64,000 bases of DNA, taken from assembly GCA_040285745.1 (NCBI GenBank), contig JAUFOR010000002.1, positions 1,798,001-1,862,000 on the forward strand, read 5' to 3'. The notes below the pieces were generated by a model, which was not told the origin of the DNA, searched no databases, and saw nothing but the letters and a program-made list of their open reading frames with translations. This stretch comes from Barthelona sp. PCE (lineage: Eukaryota > Metamonada: BaSk clade). Both the position numbers and the translations under genes were made by a program. Positions 38,300-47,160 of this stretch are shown piece by piece. Each line of letters starts with the position of its first letter. The stretch's first letter is position 1.

Positions 38300-38440
38300 A
38301 CAGTGGCGCTGTGCGGGAACAGCATAGTTATGTGAACACCAAAATTATCGCTCACTATACTAAAACTAACTGTTTTCGTCTAAAAGGGACGAAAACGCGT
38401 GATGAATTTGTTATCATGACGGTCTTCATAGCAATGGTGC
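38300..38440 (-). ncRNA. candidate U5 spliceosomal snRNA
   Basis: On the minus strand a perfect 9-bp stem (38396-38388 with 38380-38372) closes a loop reading CCUUUUA, the core of the U5 loop I sequence GCCUUUUAC. About 22 bases after the stem comes GATAATTTTGG (38349-38339), a plausible Sm site. Next, GCTGT-TCCCGC-ACAGC (38323-38308) forms the expected 3' terminal hairpin. The order loop I, Sm site, terminal stem is that of U5. A TATATA-like box lies at about 38469-38463, upstream on the same strand. The ends given are approximate. The loop base 5' of CCUUUUA is C, not G, and the base 3' is G, not C, so it is divergent. Confidence 0.55.
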
Positions 38441-38733
38441 TGAGAATAAGGTAACTCTGATTTATATAGTTTTTTTTATTCATAATTTAAAGTATTGTAG
38501 CCTTCCCAAAAGGTTTACAGTGTCTATTTAACTTTTTCAACGTCATCAGAATGGTTATATGTTGTGAAGTTGATTCTGCAGCTTCTTACTAACAATTTTT
38601 TACATTGTTTTTATTATTTGAGTATATTTACCCTTTTTGTTGATGGTTTTGTAAAAAATATACACGTTACAGTTTTTAATAACACGTACTCTAATGGTAG
38701 GAAAAGAAAATAAAATAAATTTTCATACATTTA

Positions 38734-40184
38734 TTATGGTCCACCGTTGCACCCACAGTCTTGACTATGTGGATTGGGGTGGTGAGGGTATCCTTCATAG
38801 CCACCGTGAGGATTATGATAACCACCGTAAGGATAACCACCGTGACAGCCCCCTTGAGGATAGCTGTGGGCGTAACCACCATGATACCCACTATGTCCAT
38901 CCTGGTAACCATGTCCACCATTGTATTCGCCATTATGCTCATGGTGTCCATGGTGAGGGTGATACCCATGGTAAGGATGATGGTAACCGTGATGTGGCCA
39001 GCATCCAAACATCATCGGCATGCACATCATCGGCATACATGGTGGATGAATTGGTGGGTGAGGTGGGTGTGGTTTGCAGTACTTATACAAACAAAAGTGA
39101 CACGGGTCGAAACGAATAAATGTGCTGTTTGGAAACACTTCATGGTTCAGTATATAGTTAACAGTAACGTTATCCGGCTCACACCAACATCTATTGGGTA
39201 GAATTGAAAGCGTGAAGCAGACCTCGGTCTCAACTGGAACGTTCATATGTATCAGTGGGCTGAAGCTCTGGACAAACATCTGACTCAGGGGCTGAATGCC
39301 CAGTGTGACGTTGTATGTGTCGCTGGAAGACAGAACGGGAGTCAGTATGTCGATGATATCCTGCACTGTAGAGTTCTCACTGATTGCAAACACATAGCCA
39401 AAGCCGCAAAGTGTGGTGAGAGAGTTGTATATTGATATGAGATCTGGATCTCCGTCGAGGTTAGGGCGTACAAGGAAGATGGGAGTGAGACCAGCGGTGC
39501 CCAAAGCAGTGCAAACGTCCTCAGCTGTCGGGTACATAGGCGAGTTGTCCTCGTGGAACTCAGCGTCCGTTAAGAGAACGGTGAACTTACGCGTCCCGTC
39601 GTTGGTGAATCCAATGTCTGCCGAGTTCTCAGCGGCCTGCAATAAGGCGAACAATTGAGACTCGGGGGTGTCTCCGCCGTTTTCGCCCTGAAGATTGTCA
39701 AGCGTAGTGTTGATGGCTGGATCATCAGACTCAGTCAGGTTCAGGAGCAGCGTATAAGGAGAGTCGTTTGTGAACAGCTGTCCGTAGTCACTAAAGGAGG
39801 AGATGGCAACGTTGAAGTCGTCGATCTCATTGTCGAAGTGCGCCAGTACCTCCTTGCTGATGTCAGACACCTGCTGGATATGACCCAAGAACGACTGGGA
39901 AACATCAATCATGTAGTGAAGAGAAACACCAGGGTCGACAGGGGTTGTTATGCACACGTCAATCTCCTCCAGGCAGTGGGGGCACAGATCGGAGAACCAA
40001 ATCTCATCAGGTGTGACGTCGGTCGATCCATCATCAGTCGTATTAACTGTTGTTTGATTGCAAAAGTCATGATGATGAAAGCCCATTCTAAACATTAGAA
40101 AAAAGGTAAAATAATACGCCCATACGCATTTGCAGACGAAAGCAAGATGATGCCCAGAACAAAAGCAAAAATTAAGTGGCCCAT
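38734..40184 (-). CDS. secreted VWA-domain protein with His/Gly/Tyr/Pro-rich tail (two exons)
   Basis: The long frame (38734-40095) has no signal peptide. A 59-base exon at 40126-40184 encodes MGHLIFAFVLGIILLSS-ANA. Removing the 38-nt intron 40088-40125 joins it in frame to MGFHHHDFCNQ. The protein then has about 470 residues. Residues ~70-270 form a von Willebrand A / integrin-beta-like domain. The MIDAS motif is DVSQS, the later strand is FTVLLTDAEF, and a GENGGDTPE loop recalls integrin beta I domains. Several N-x-S/T sites occur. The last ~110 residues are repetitive (HHGYHHPYHGYHPHHG-like, then GGYPYGGYHNPHGGY), possibly metal-binding or adhesive. There is no anchor. Exact role unknown. 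Confidence 0.82.
40088..40125 (-). other. 38-nt spliceosomal intron separating the signal-peptide exon
   Basis: Read on the minus strand, the intron starts GTATGGGCG and ends TTCTAATGTTTAG. It has the same GTATG donor and fused CTAAT/TTTAG acceptor as the SRP68 intron. Without splicing the signal-peptide frame hits TAA within the intron. Confidence 0.78.
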
Positions 40185-40435
40185 AAAAACGAAAAAAGTA
40201 AGAATAGGGAATGCGGTTGTTGTGAGATTTTAGAATGTAGTTATACTGTGGGTTGGGCGTTTACAGTCAATTGGAGGTTCAAAAAAGTGTGAAATAACAG
40301 TTGTGAGCCAAACAAAAATTTACAGCGGTATTTACAAGCGTATGTGAAAGTAACGGATCATGCAACCCCACATTTGAAAAACAGAAAGTACACAAAAACA
40401 GTTAGGGAACAGAGAATAAAAAAAAAAAAAAAATG

Positions 40436-41281
40436 CTACAGACTTGCAATCGAATGCAGATCACTTAAGCCTTCGTTTAGAGTCATTTCTTCCTCATTTG
40501 GCGGGGGTGGCGGGGTCTTCACCCTCAGATCTGCAGCTAACCACAACACTTTTGCTTCCCTCATTACCTGCTTCGCTTCATCCTGACATTTCAGCTTTAA
40601 ACTATTGCTGATACCTTCCAACGTGTATTTTTGGCTCGATATACGGTTGTCAAATGTCTTAAATATAGCGTTGAGATTACGAGAAAAATCTTGAAAAACA
40701 ACTTCCAGACTACTTTCTTTCTTTGCGCTGTAAAATGGATTCCTGAATATCGGTGTTGGGAAAAGTGTGTAGTTGCGGTTCTTAATGTCATCTAATAAAG
40801 GTTCTGGAGGAAAACTACAATCCTCTGGTAACTTAAAAGGAATCTTTTTCAATTTTTCAACTATTAATGTGAGGGTGTCAAAGAAATTCTTGGCGTCTTC
40901 GTCAGATAAAAAGTTAAATCCATATGTTTTACCAGTTGGTGCTGAAAATCGTATAAACCTTTTTGATATTTGTTGAAAAGGACATTCCTCCAGTATGAGT
41001 ACGTTTAAGTTGATCGATCCATCTGATTCCAAACGTGAAAATAACCTTGCACGCTTTCTGCGATCCTCATGAATGATTTTTACGTTGGAGAGACTTACTC
41101 CAATCAAATCCCACGTGCCCTTCTTTATGTTGAGCACAGTTAAACCACAGCTGGTGTTGAAAAGTACACGCTCCCAAAGGAACTGTGGTAATTTCTTATT
41201 CTTTCGATGCTTCTTCCTTTTGCGCTGCCTCTCCCAGTCACTAACATCTGTGCCCCACCCCTTGTGCTTGAATTCGCTCAT
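40436..41281 (-). CDS. WH1/EVH1-domain protein (WASP-like, without VCA)
   Basis: The 281-residue protein starts with a basic stretch (RQRKRKKHRKNKK). A WH1-type domain follows at about 32-145: LWERVLFNTSCGLTVLN, then RLFSRLESDG. It ends FIRFSAPTGKTYGFNFLSDEDAKNFF, matching the WASP ending FHxFxGDxxxxGLNFxDExEAxxF. The remaining half has no WH2, central or acidic Arp2/3-binding module; only a short run KTPPPPPNEEE near the end. It may bind Pro-rich partners and regulate actin indirectly. The presence of ARPC3 in the same window shows the Arp2/3 system exists. A 16-A run (plus strand 40418-40433) lies two bases beyond the stop. Confidence 0.7.
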   Translation of the reverse strand: MSEFKHKGWGTDVSDWERQRKRKKHRKNKKLPQFLWERVLFNTSCGLTVLNIKKGTWDLIGVSLSNVKIIHEDRRKRARLFSRLESDGSINLNVLILEECPFQQISKRFIRFSAPTGKTYGFNFLSDEDAKNFFDTLTLIVEKLKKIPFKLPEDCSFPPEPLLDDIKNRNYTLFPTPIFRNPFYSAKKESSLEVVFQDFSRNLNAIFKTFDNRISSQKYTLEGISNSLKLKCQDEAKQVMREAKVLWLAADLRVKTPPPPPNEEEMTLNEGLSDLHSIASL

Positions 41282-41442
41282 TTTTGCTCAATGTATAGGG
41301 TTGAAAGGATTATGAAAGATGAAACACTTCAAAAATCTGTTTTATATCCTCAGTTTTAGCTTAACAGCAAAATACATAAAACAAAGGCCCACAGCGCTGG
41401 ATCTAAACATGCATAAAAACCGTTTTATCATATATCACTATA

Positions 41443-43788
41443 ATGAACATCTTTGATATTGGTTTCGGAGAGGAAGATCCAAAGGAACCCGCACGCCCAA
41501 TGGTACAGCGTGTTCCTATGAAGGGGCATCATGGAATTGTGGGTTTGGTCAATGAGGGGGCCACTTGCTATCTCAACACAGTTTTGCAATGTTTATACAA
41601 TGTTGAGGCCTTTAGGAAGCTCGTATTCAGCTTCAAACCATGTGATTTTGGTCTACCAGATGACTACGATTTTGATTCAGAATTGGAACAAAACCCCAAC
41701 CCTGAATGTTCCCATCCTGTTCTTTTCCAGCTGCAAAAGCTGTTCTGCATGATGCGTCGCAGTGATACATCATACGTATCGGCCATGGATCTTATTAACT
41801 CATTCGGTTGGCCACCACAGGAGAAACTTACCCAACACGATGTTTCTGAATTGTTGATTCTCATATTCGATGGTATCAACCAAGTGATGGGAGAGCGTTC
41901 CCCGATCCACCATATGTTTGATCTTATGACTCGCCGTGTCCGTACATGTGACAAATGTCCAGATCAGAGTATCACTGAGCAGACAACTCGTGATTGGAGA
42001 GTGGACCTCGGTGGGGACTTTACTTCTGCCCTCGAGGCACTGTTCGAGCCAAGTTACATCGATGATGTTGAGTGTAGCGCATGTGGGCAGAACGCCCAGT
42101 ATAAAATGGTGCAGCATCTTGTCCAGTATCCAAACATATTGATTATCACCGTGAATAGGTTCAAGTTCTCCTATGTTACTTTCAATAGGGAGCGCGATGG
42201 CGGACGCTTTGAGTTCCCTCTGGAGTTCACAGCACCCCAGTCGACCATCGGATACAAGCTCAGGTCTGTGTGCGCGCACCAAGGAACACCTAATAGTGGG
42301 CACTACACAGCCTACCTGCGCCCAGAGGATGGTGATATGTGGTACTGCTGTGATGATCGTAACATTCGCACGATCGAGGACTACTCTACTTTGTATCAGG
42401 GGAACCCTGCCGCCTATACCCTGGTATACGAGACGACAGATTGTGCAACGAAGGAGAAATTGGCTGCTTATAATCTGCAGGACGACTGCAGAGTGTTTGA
42501 TAAGCTTATAGAGAGATACAATGCTGATGCTAAGAAGCAGAACGAGGTCTTCAGTCTGCGTATCTCTTCAAGCGATCCCTTCGACTTTAAGGACGTGAAG
42601 TACACGGTGAACACACCGCTTTCTACAGTTCTAGAGGAGCATACTTTGCAAACTCCATTTGTGAGAGGGACCGGTGAGTGGAAACGGTTGGATGTTGATC
42701 CTAGCCTAACACTCGGTGATCTGTATGAGTCAAAGACAGTGATGAACTACGACATTCTGTGCACCATGACAGACGAGGAGTTTGCAGCGCAGCTATCTAC
42801 GGAGATGGAGCCCGAGGAGGAGGAAATCGAGCAGTATCTTCTGGTTCACATTGGTATACCTGGCATTGAAAGCTCAACAGCATTCAGGGTCGATGATGTC
42901 GATTTTGGAATGACCGTAGAAGAGTTTATGAATAAGGTGCTAGACCACCTCGAGTGTCCCAACCATGTTTCACGTGACAGATATAGCGTCCGTCGTGTTG
43001 AGCTATTCGGCGATCCTACTGATCAATTACCGCCAACCGCCGTCCTCTCGGCCATTGTAGAGAACGGAGAGGAGCTCCTTGTTGAGGAGGTGCCATACGC
43101 CCCTAATAAGCAGTGGGTTTGGGTCTATGAGTGTATTTTGCCGTGGGAGATGATCACAACAATCACTGAAGATGGTATTATTTCTGCAGACTACATGCCC
43201 GAGAATCTTAGCATTCAAGGTGTACATGATTTCATTGCTGATAAGTACTCAAGCGGTGGTGTGAGGGGACTATCTGGCTTGTTTCAGATGTTCCCAGATG
43301 CTCCCGATGTGAGTTTCTGTACTCCACAACTACAGCTATTGGACGAAAATCACAAATTTGAGACAGTCGCGTACGGCATCGAGGATTCTTTTATTTCAAC
43401 GCTACACACGCCAAAGAGCGGATTCTCTGACGTTTGTTTGTTCCCGTTTACATTGGATGCTGAAGTAGACAGGTTTGCGTGCATCTTAACACATGCATTT
43501 GGAGTTTATACACTCGTCAATGTTGTTTTTTACAAGGGTACTATCGATAAATCAAAGATTCTGGAGGTGGTGAACATGGAAGGAGAGGTATACCCCTTCG
43601 ACTTGAGCTACATGATGTTTAACAGAGAATGGGCTAGCAGTCCTATCTACGTTGTTTCACCTGTCGGTGATGAAGATCGTGACGGCATCTTCAGAAAGCA
43701 GAGATCAGCAAACGCATCGTCTGCCTTTGTGAAGAGAAATAGAGCACGTAGGACACAACCAGAAACGGCGCTTCGTATTAAGTTTTAG
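41443..43788 (+). CDS. ubiquitin-specific protease, USP7/USP47-like
   Basis: The 781-residue cysteine protease removes ubiquitin from proteins. The Cys box is GLVNEGATCYLNTVLQ with catalytic Cys42. The His box is HQGTPNSGHYTAYL with His287, followed by WYCCDD. A zinc-finger-like pair of CxxC motifs (CDKCP and CSACG) lies between, as in many USPs. The catalytic domain ends near residue 335. The remaining ~440 residues would correspond to the ubiquitin-like repeats of USP7/USP47. The compact N-terminus, which lacks the TRAF domain of USP7, makes USP47 an equal choice. It is cytosolic or nuclear, with no targeting signal. Confidence 0.88.
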   Translation: MNIFDIGFGEEDPKEPARPMVQRVPMKGHHGIVGLVNEGATCYLNTVLQCLYNVEAFRKLVFSFKPCDFGLPDDYDFDSELEQNPNPECSHPVLFQLQKLFCMMRRSDTSYVSAMDLINSFGWPPQEKLTQHDVSELLILIFDGINQVMGERSPIHHMFDLMTRRVRTCDKCPDQSITEQTTRDWRVDLGGDFTSALEALFEPSYIDDVECSACGQNAQYKMVQHLVQYPNILIITVNRFKFSYVTFNRERDGGRFEFPLEFTAPQSTIGYKLRSVCAHQGTPNSGHYTAYLRPEDGDMWYCCDDRNIRTIEDYSTLYQGNPAAYTLVYETTDCATKEKLAAYNLQDDCRVFDKLIERYNADAKKQNEVFSLRISSSDPFDFKDVKYTVNTPLSTVLEEHTLQTPFVRGTGEWKRLDVDPSLTLGDLYESKTVMNYDILCTMTDEEFAAQLSTEMEPEEEEIEQYLLVHIGIPGIESSTAFRVDDVDFGMTVEEFMNKVLDHLECPNHVSRDRYSVRRVELFGDPTDQLPPTAVLSAIVENGEELLVEEVPYAPNKQWVWVYECILPWEMITTITEDGIISADYMPENLSIQGVHDFIADKYSSGGVRGLSGLFQMFPDAPDVSFCTPQLQLLDENHKFETVAYGIEDSFISTLHTPKSGFSDVCLFPFTLDAEVDRFACILTHAFGVYTLVNVVFYKGTIDKSKILEVVNMEGEVYPFDLSYMMFNREWASSPIYVVSPVGDEDRDGIFRKQRSANASSAFVKRNRARRTQPETALRIKF

Positions 43789-43827
43789 TTTGTTGGAGTG
43801 CATCCCGGCAATGAACAGAAAATAAAC

Positions 43828-45705
43828 TTATTGAGATCCAAACAGCTGAAATGAAGAAAAGGAGGTAATTTCACATTCAGTTAAGAAGTCAATAACATTC
43901 AAGCTCTCGCTACTAATATCACACTCGTCATCGCTTACGGTCAATGTGTATATCTCTACATTGAATTTCTCCACTGGTGTCATCCACATGGCGACACCGT
44001 TCTTCGGAGAAATTAAGTTACCCCTGAACACAGGAACATTCCTATCATTTATGATGGCAAGTGAGTTAAATTCATACACTTTGTCATGGTATACCAATAA
44101 TCCCTCGTCCAAAAAGCAGTGATAAGCTTCTGGCTCAAACTTAATTTCATGAAAGCAGAATGCATCCTCATCTTTGTCTGGATCGCATCGTACAACCATT
44201 GCACTGTTGAATTGAAACACAATACATTCATAAGGACAGTAAGGGTTAGCGCTCACAGTTGCAGACCCATCAAAGGAGTGCTGCATCTTTCTCGTGATTT
44301 CACCTGTCTCCTCGCTCAGCATAAGCAATGTTAAGGCGTGTCTGTTCTCCATGTACCACGCGTAGTTCCCAACTAGTCTAAGATTTTCGATAAGATTTGC
44401 ATCAAGAGCATTTGCATTGACATCAACACTGTAACCTCGTTCATAAGAAACACTGTAGTGAATGTCACTGGCTGAGATTGCATCAATTTCAGCGTTTCTT
44501 CTCAGTCTGAATTTTGCAACTTGTTCATTATCAACATAAAAAAAGCAATTCGTTTTATAGATGGTAAGAAAACCAATGTGCCATTTTTGGTCACCAATAC
44601 TATAGAAACGGTGAACTTTATGTATCCTATGCTTATGAAAGCTTCCAGAATTCTTTAACAAAATGACTGAACCATCAAACAAATTTGGAATAATTGGATA
44701 CTTCTTCAGTCTTTCAACACTATCAATTATTCCAGTAAACAATCTTAATGAATCATCTTCAAGTATAAACATGCACTTGACTAAATGCTTACACATCTGA
44801 AAAAATCTGGTTGAGCCACTTTTCTGATCATACTCAGTACAGTAGATATCTCCTTCTAGTGATACAAAGTCCCATTCCTCACATAAAACATCAGAATCGT
44901 ACTTCTGTGCACTGGGGTGAGGTACACATACATTCAACACGTGGGCAATTTCTTTGTGATGGCTCGAAAACTTTGGGCACTTATAATCCAGTGTTGTTGT
45001 TGAAATATTATTACCTTCTTCTGCTGAAACAGTGTGTATTTTCTTCCCATGCTGTAAAATTATGTGACTTTTCCCAGGTGTAACGTTCAAAGCAAAATAC
45101 CGAATACCGACTAGAGCGTGATCATCCGTTAAGAATGGAACGCCTTCATCTGTGAATGAAAACACCTCCATCCAAATGACAGAGTGTGGGTCTCCCATCA
45201 CCATTAGGTAAGGCAAGTCTTGATGTACAAAATATTTGAACAAGACATAGTCATAATCCACATAAAAGACAAGCTTGTTGTCATTGCCCAAATCAAATAT
45301 ATCTATGGATGATTGATTGCGCCCTATCTTTTTTTGATTGACCAAAAACCGTTCTGTCAGCATACAACCTTTTTTGTGTTGCAAATTCAACTCATGACGG
45401 TCAATAAATACAAATTCACCGTTAATAAACTCAAACAGCTCAATGACAGACCGTGCGTCAGAAATACATATTGATCTGTAGAAAAATTTTGGATTAAGTA
45501 GAGTTGGCTTCAACTGCGAAAATTTTCTTTCTGAAGATTGCAAAGCAGCTTCATCTATGGGGCCATGTATTATCAACTTATCATGCTTTTCCATTAAGCA
45601 TATTTTTTTGTTGTTACGAGACTCAATAGTGCTGCTGAAAATGAATTTGTCAGAATAATTGCAAACAGTAAAGTTCTGTGAAACATTATGTATTGAACGT
45701 GGCAT
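43828..45705 (-). CDS. member 2 of the unrecognised ~628-residue family
   Basis: The 625-residue protein is collinear with the genes at 18637-20523 and 47161-49047. Shared points are the start MPR, VIELFEFINGEFV (~85), HKKGCMLTERF (~110), and GIRYFALNVTPGKSHIIL (~205). A FLDEGLLVYHDKVYEFN segment near 525 and a C-terminus with VIDFLTECEITSF complete the match. There is no signal peptide, membrane span or catalytic motif. Strand-turn alternation suggests a beta fold. It is convergent with the USP gene (39-base gap). Among the three, members 2 and 3 flank the TauE transporter gene, suggesting local duplication. Function unknown. Confidence 0.85.
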   Translation of the reverse strand: MPRSIHNVSQNFTVCNYSDKFIFSSTIESRNNKKICLMEKHDKLIIHGPIDEAALQSSERKFSQLKPTLLNPKFFYRSICISDARSVIELFEFINGEFVFIDRHELNLQHKKGCMLTERFLVNQKKIGRNQSSIDIFDLGNDNKLVFYVDYDYVLFKYFVHQDLPYLMVMGDPHSVIWMEVFSFTDEGVPFLTDDHALVGIRYFALNVTPGKSHIILQHGKKIHTVSAEEGNNISTTTLDYKCPKFSSHHKEIAHVLNVCVPHPSAQKYDSDVLCEEWDFVSLEGDIYCTEYDQKSGSTRFFQMCKHLVKCMFILEDDSLRLFTGIIDSVERLKKYPIIPNLFDGSVILLKNSGSFHKHRIHKVHRFYSIGDQKWHIGFLTIYKTNCFFYVDNEQVAKFRLRRNAEIDAISASDIHYSVSYERGYSVDVNANALDANLIENLRLVGNYAWYMENRHALTLLMLSEETGEITRKMQHSFDGSATVSANPYCPYECIVFQFNSAMVVRCDPDKDEDAFCFHEIKFEPEAYHCFLDEGLLVYHDKVYEFNSLAIINDRNVPVFRGNLISPKNGVAMWMTPVEKFNVEIYTLTVSDDECDISSESLNVIDFLTECEITSFSSFQLFGSQ

Positions 45706-46071
45706 TGTTTTGGATTAAAGTGACATTTTCCAAAAGTTTGGGTGAAAGAGGTGGAATACTGTGAAACAGCTCATACATTTGTTGTTTATGTTACAGTAAT
45801 TTTGAGTCCATGCGCATAAGATAATGATTGAATAGTATCCTCTGATAATATTGAAATATCGGTATTCACCAAATTTCAAGGTTTCAATTAGAATATAGAA
45901 TCTTTGAATTCGCCTGGTCACTGAGATCCATATAAGGATAAAAGCACTGTAAAAACCCCACAGTATTATTTTTTGGAACAAAGTGTACTTTGCAAAAGTG
46001 TTAGAAAATTTTCTTCCCGTTTTTTAAGTTTATTTCACATACTTTTTAATAATCCGACAATTCAATTTTCA
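45706..46071. other. intergenic between divergent genes
   Basis: A spacer of 366 bases, AT-rich. An 88-codon minus-strand frame (45715-45981) is rich in Ile, Tyr and Phe as expected of chance frames in AT-rich DNA. AATTCAATTTTCA precedes the transporter ATG. Confidence 0.45.
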
Positions 46072-47151
46072 ATGTCTTTGGTGACATCATTCAATTCATT
46101 CATTTCTACATTTGGGTATGGCGGTCACATATATGTCCTTCCAATTTTGATTATTCTAGCAATGCTTGCTGCAGGAAGCGGTCTTGGAGGCGGCGTCGTG
46201 TACTTATCCATATTGGAAGTGTTTTTGGGGTTACAGGAACATGAATCTGTTCCAATTTCTAAAGCCATTATCATGGGTGGTACTCTTATTGTTTTAATCA
46301 TCAATGTCCGTAAGAGACACCCAGATAACGGTAGATCACTGATATATTTCGATGCATTCTTCCTTATGGAACCATTGACAGTTGTCGGTACAGAATTTGG
46401 TGTAATGCTCAATGAATGGCTTCCAGTTATTGTGCTGAGATGGATTCTCGTTGTAGTCCTGGCGTATGTTTTATACTCACAGTTTAAGAAGGCAATCCGT
46501 GTGTTCAAAACAGAGAGTAAGAGTGCTAGTTACGAAAAGCTATTACCAAATAAGATTTATAACATTAGGGATACGTTCCCACTGGTAGATTTTTTGCTTT
46601 TTGTTGTTTTTTGGATCATTTTTCTTGTTTTGAGCATTATGATTGATTTCAATGTGATGGATCCTGCCATTTTCCAGGTATTAAAGGTTGTACTTGCCCT
46701 CATTTTTACACTTGTCTTTCACCTTCGTGTTCTCAAACGCACTGATGATTCATTGCTGGAGGGGGGTAATCTTATCAAATTCGGTTTGCTCGCTATTTTA
46801 GCTGGTATTGTTGCATCATCTATTGGCCTTGGCGGCGGTGTTGTGAAGGTACCCGCGCTTTCAATGCTGGGCAAGGATATTCTCACTGTAACATCCACAT
46901 CAAGTGCAATGATTTTTTTCACAGCCAGCAGTTCTTCTATTCAGTATCTTGCAACACATGCCATTGACTTGAAAAAACTCGTGTTTCATGCAGTTATTGG
47001 GTTTTTAAGTTTCTTTTTAGGCAAGACCGTGATTGATCGTATCATCAAAAAGACGGGTCATCGTTCTTATGCACTTTTTGCACTTTCAACTCTCATTTTC
47101 ATTGGATTTATTCTCATTTTCAGATCAGCAATCATGCTTTCACTTGAATAA
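46072..47151 (+). CDS. TauE/SafE family anion transporter
   Basis: The chosen ATG (46072) gives 359 residues starting MSLVTSFNSF. Two glycine-rich repeats mark the family and its internal duplication: GSGLGGGVVYLSIL near residue 30 and SSIGLGGGVVKVPALSMLG near 255. About eight to ten hydrophobic helices are visible, with a central basic loop. TauE/SafE proteins export or import organosulphonates, sulphite or similar anions; the substrate here is unknown. Proteins of this class occur in bacteria and in several protists and plants. The stop is nine bases from the stop of the convergent family gene. Confidence 0.88.
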   Translation: MSLVTSFNSFISTFGYGGHIYVLPILIILAMLAAGSGLGGGVVYLSILEVFLGLQEHESVPISKAIIMGGTLIVLIINVRKRHPDNGRSLIYFDAFFLMEPLTVVGTEFGVMLNEWLPVIVLRWILVVVLAYVLYSQFKKAIRVFKTESKSASYEKLLPNKIYNIRDTFPLVDFLLFVVFWIIFLVLSIMIDFNVMDPAIFQVLKVVLALIFTLVFHLRVLKRTDDSLLEGGNLIKFGLLAILAGIVASSIGLGGGVVKVPALSMLGKDILTVTSTSSAMIFFTASSSSIQYLATHAIDLKKLVFHAVIGFLSFFLGKTVIDRIIKKTGHRSYALFALSTLIFIGFILIFRSAIMLSLE

Positions 47152-47160
47152 ATTGTAGCT

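Noticed and set aside
45715-45981. 88-codon minus-strand frame between member 2 and the transporter
   Set aside because: Composition (Ile, Tyr, Phe, Asn) is what chance frames give in AT-rich spacers.
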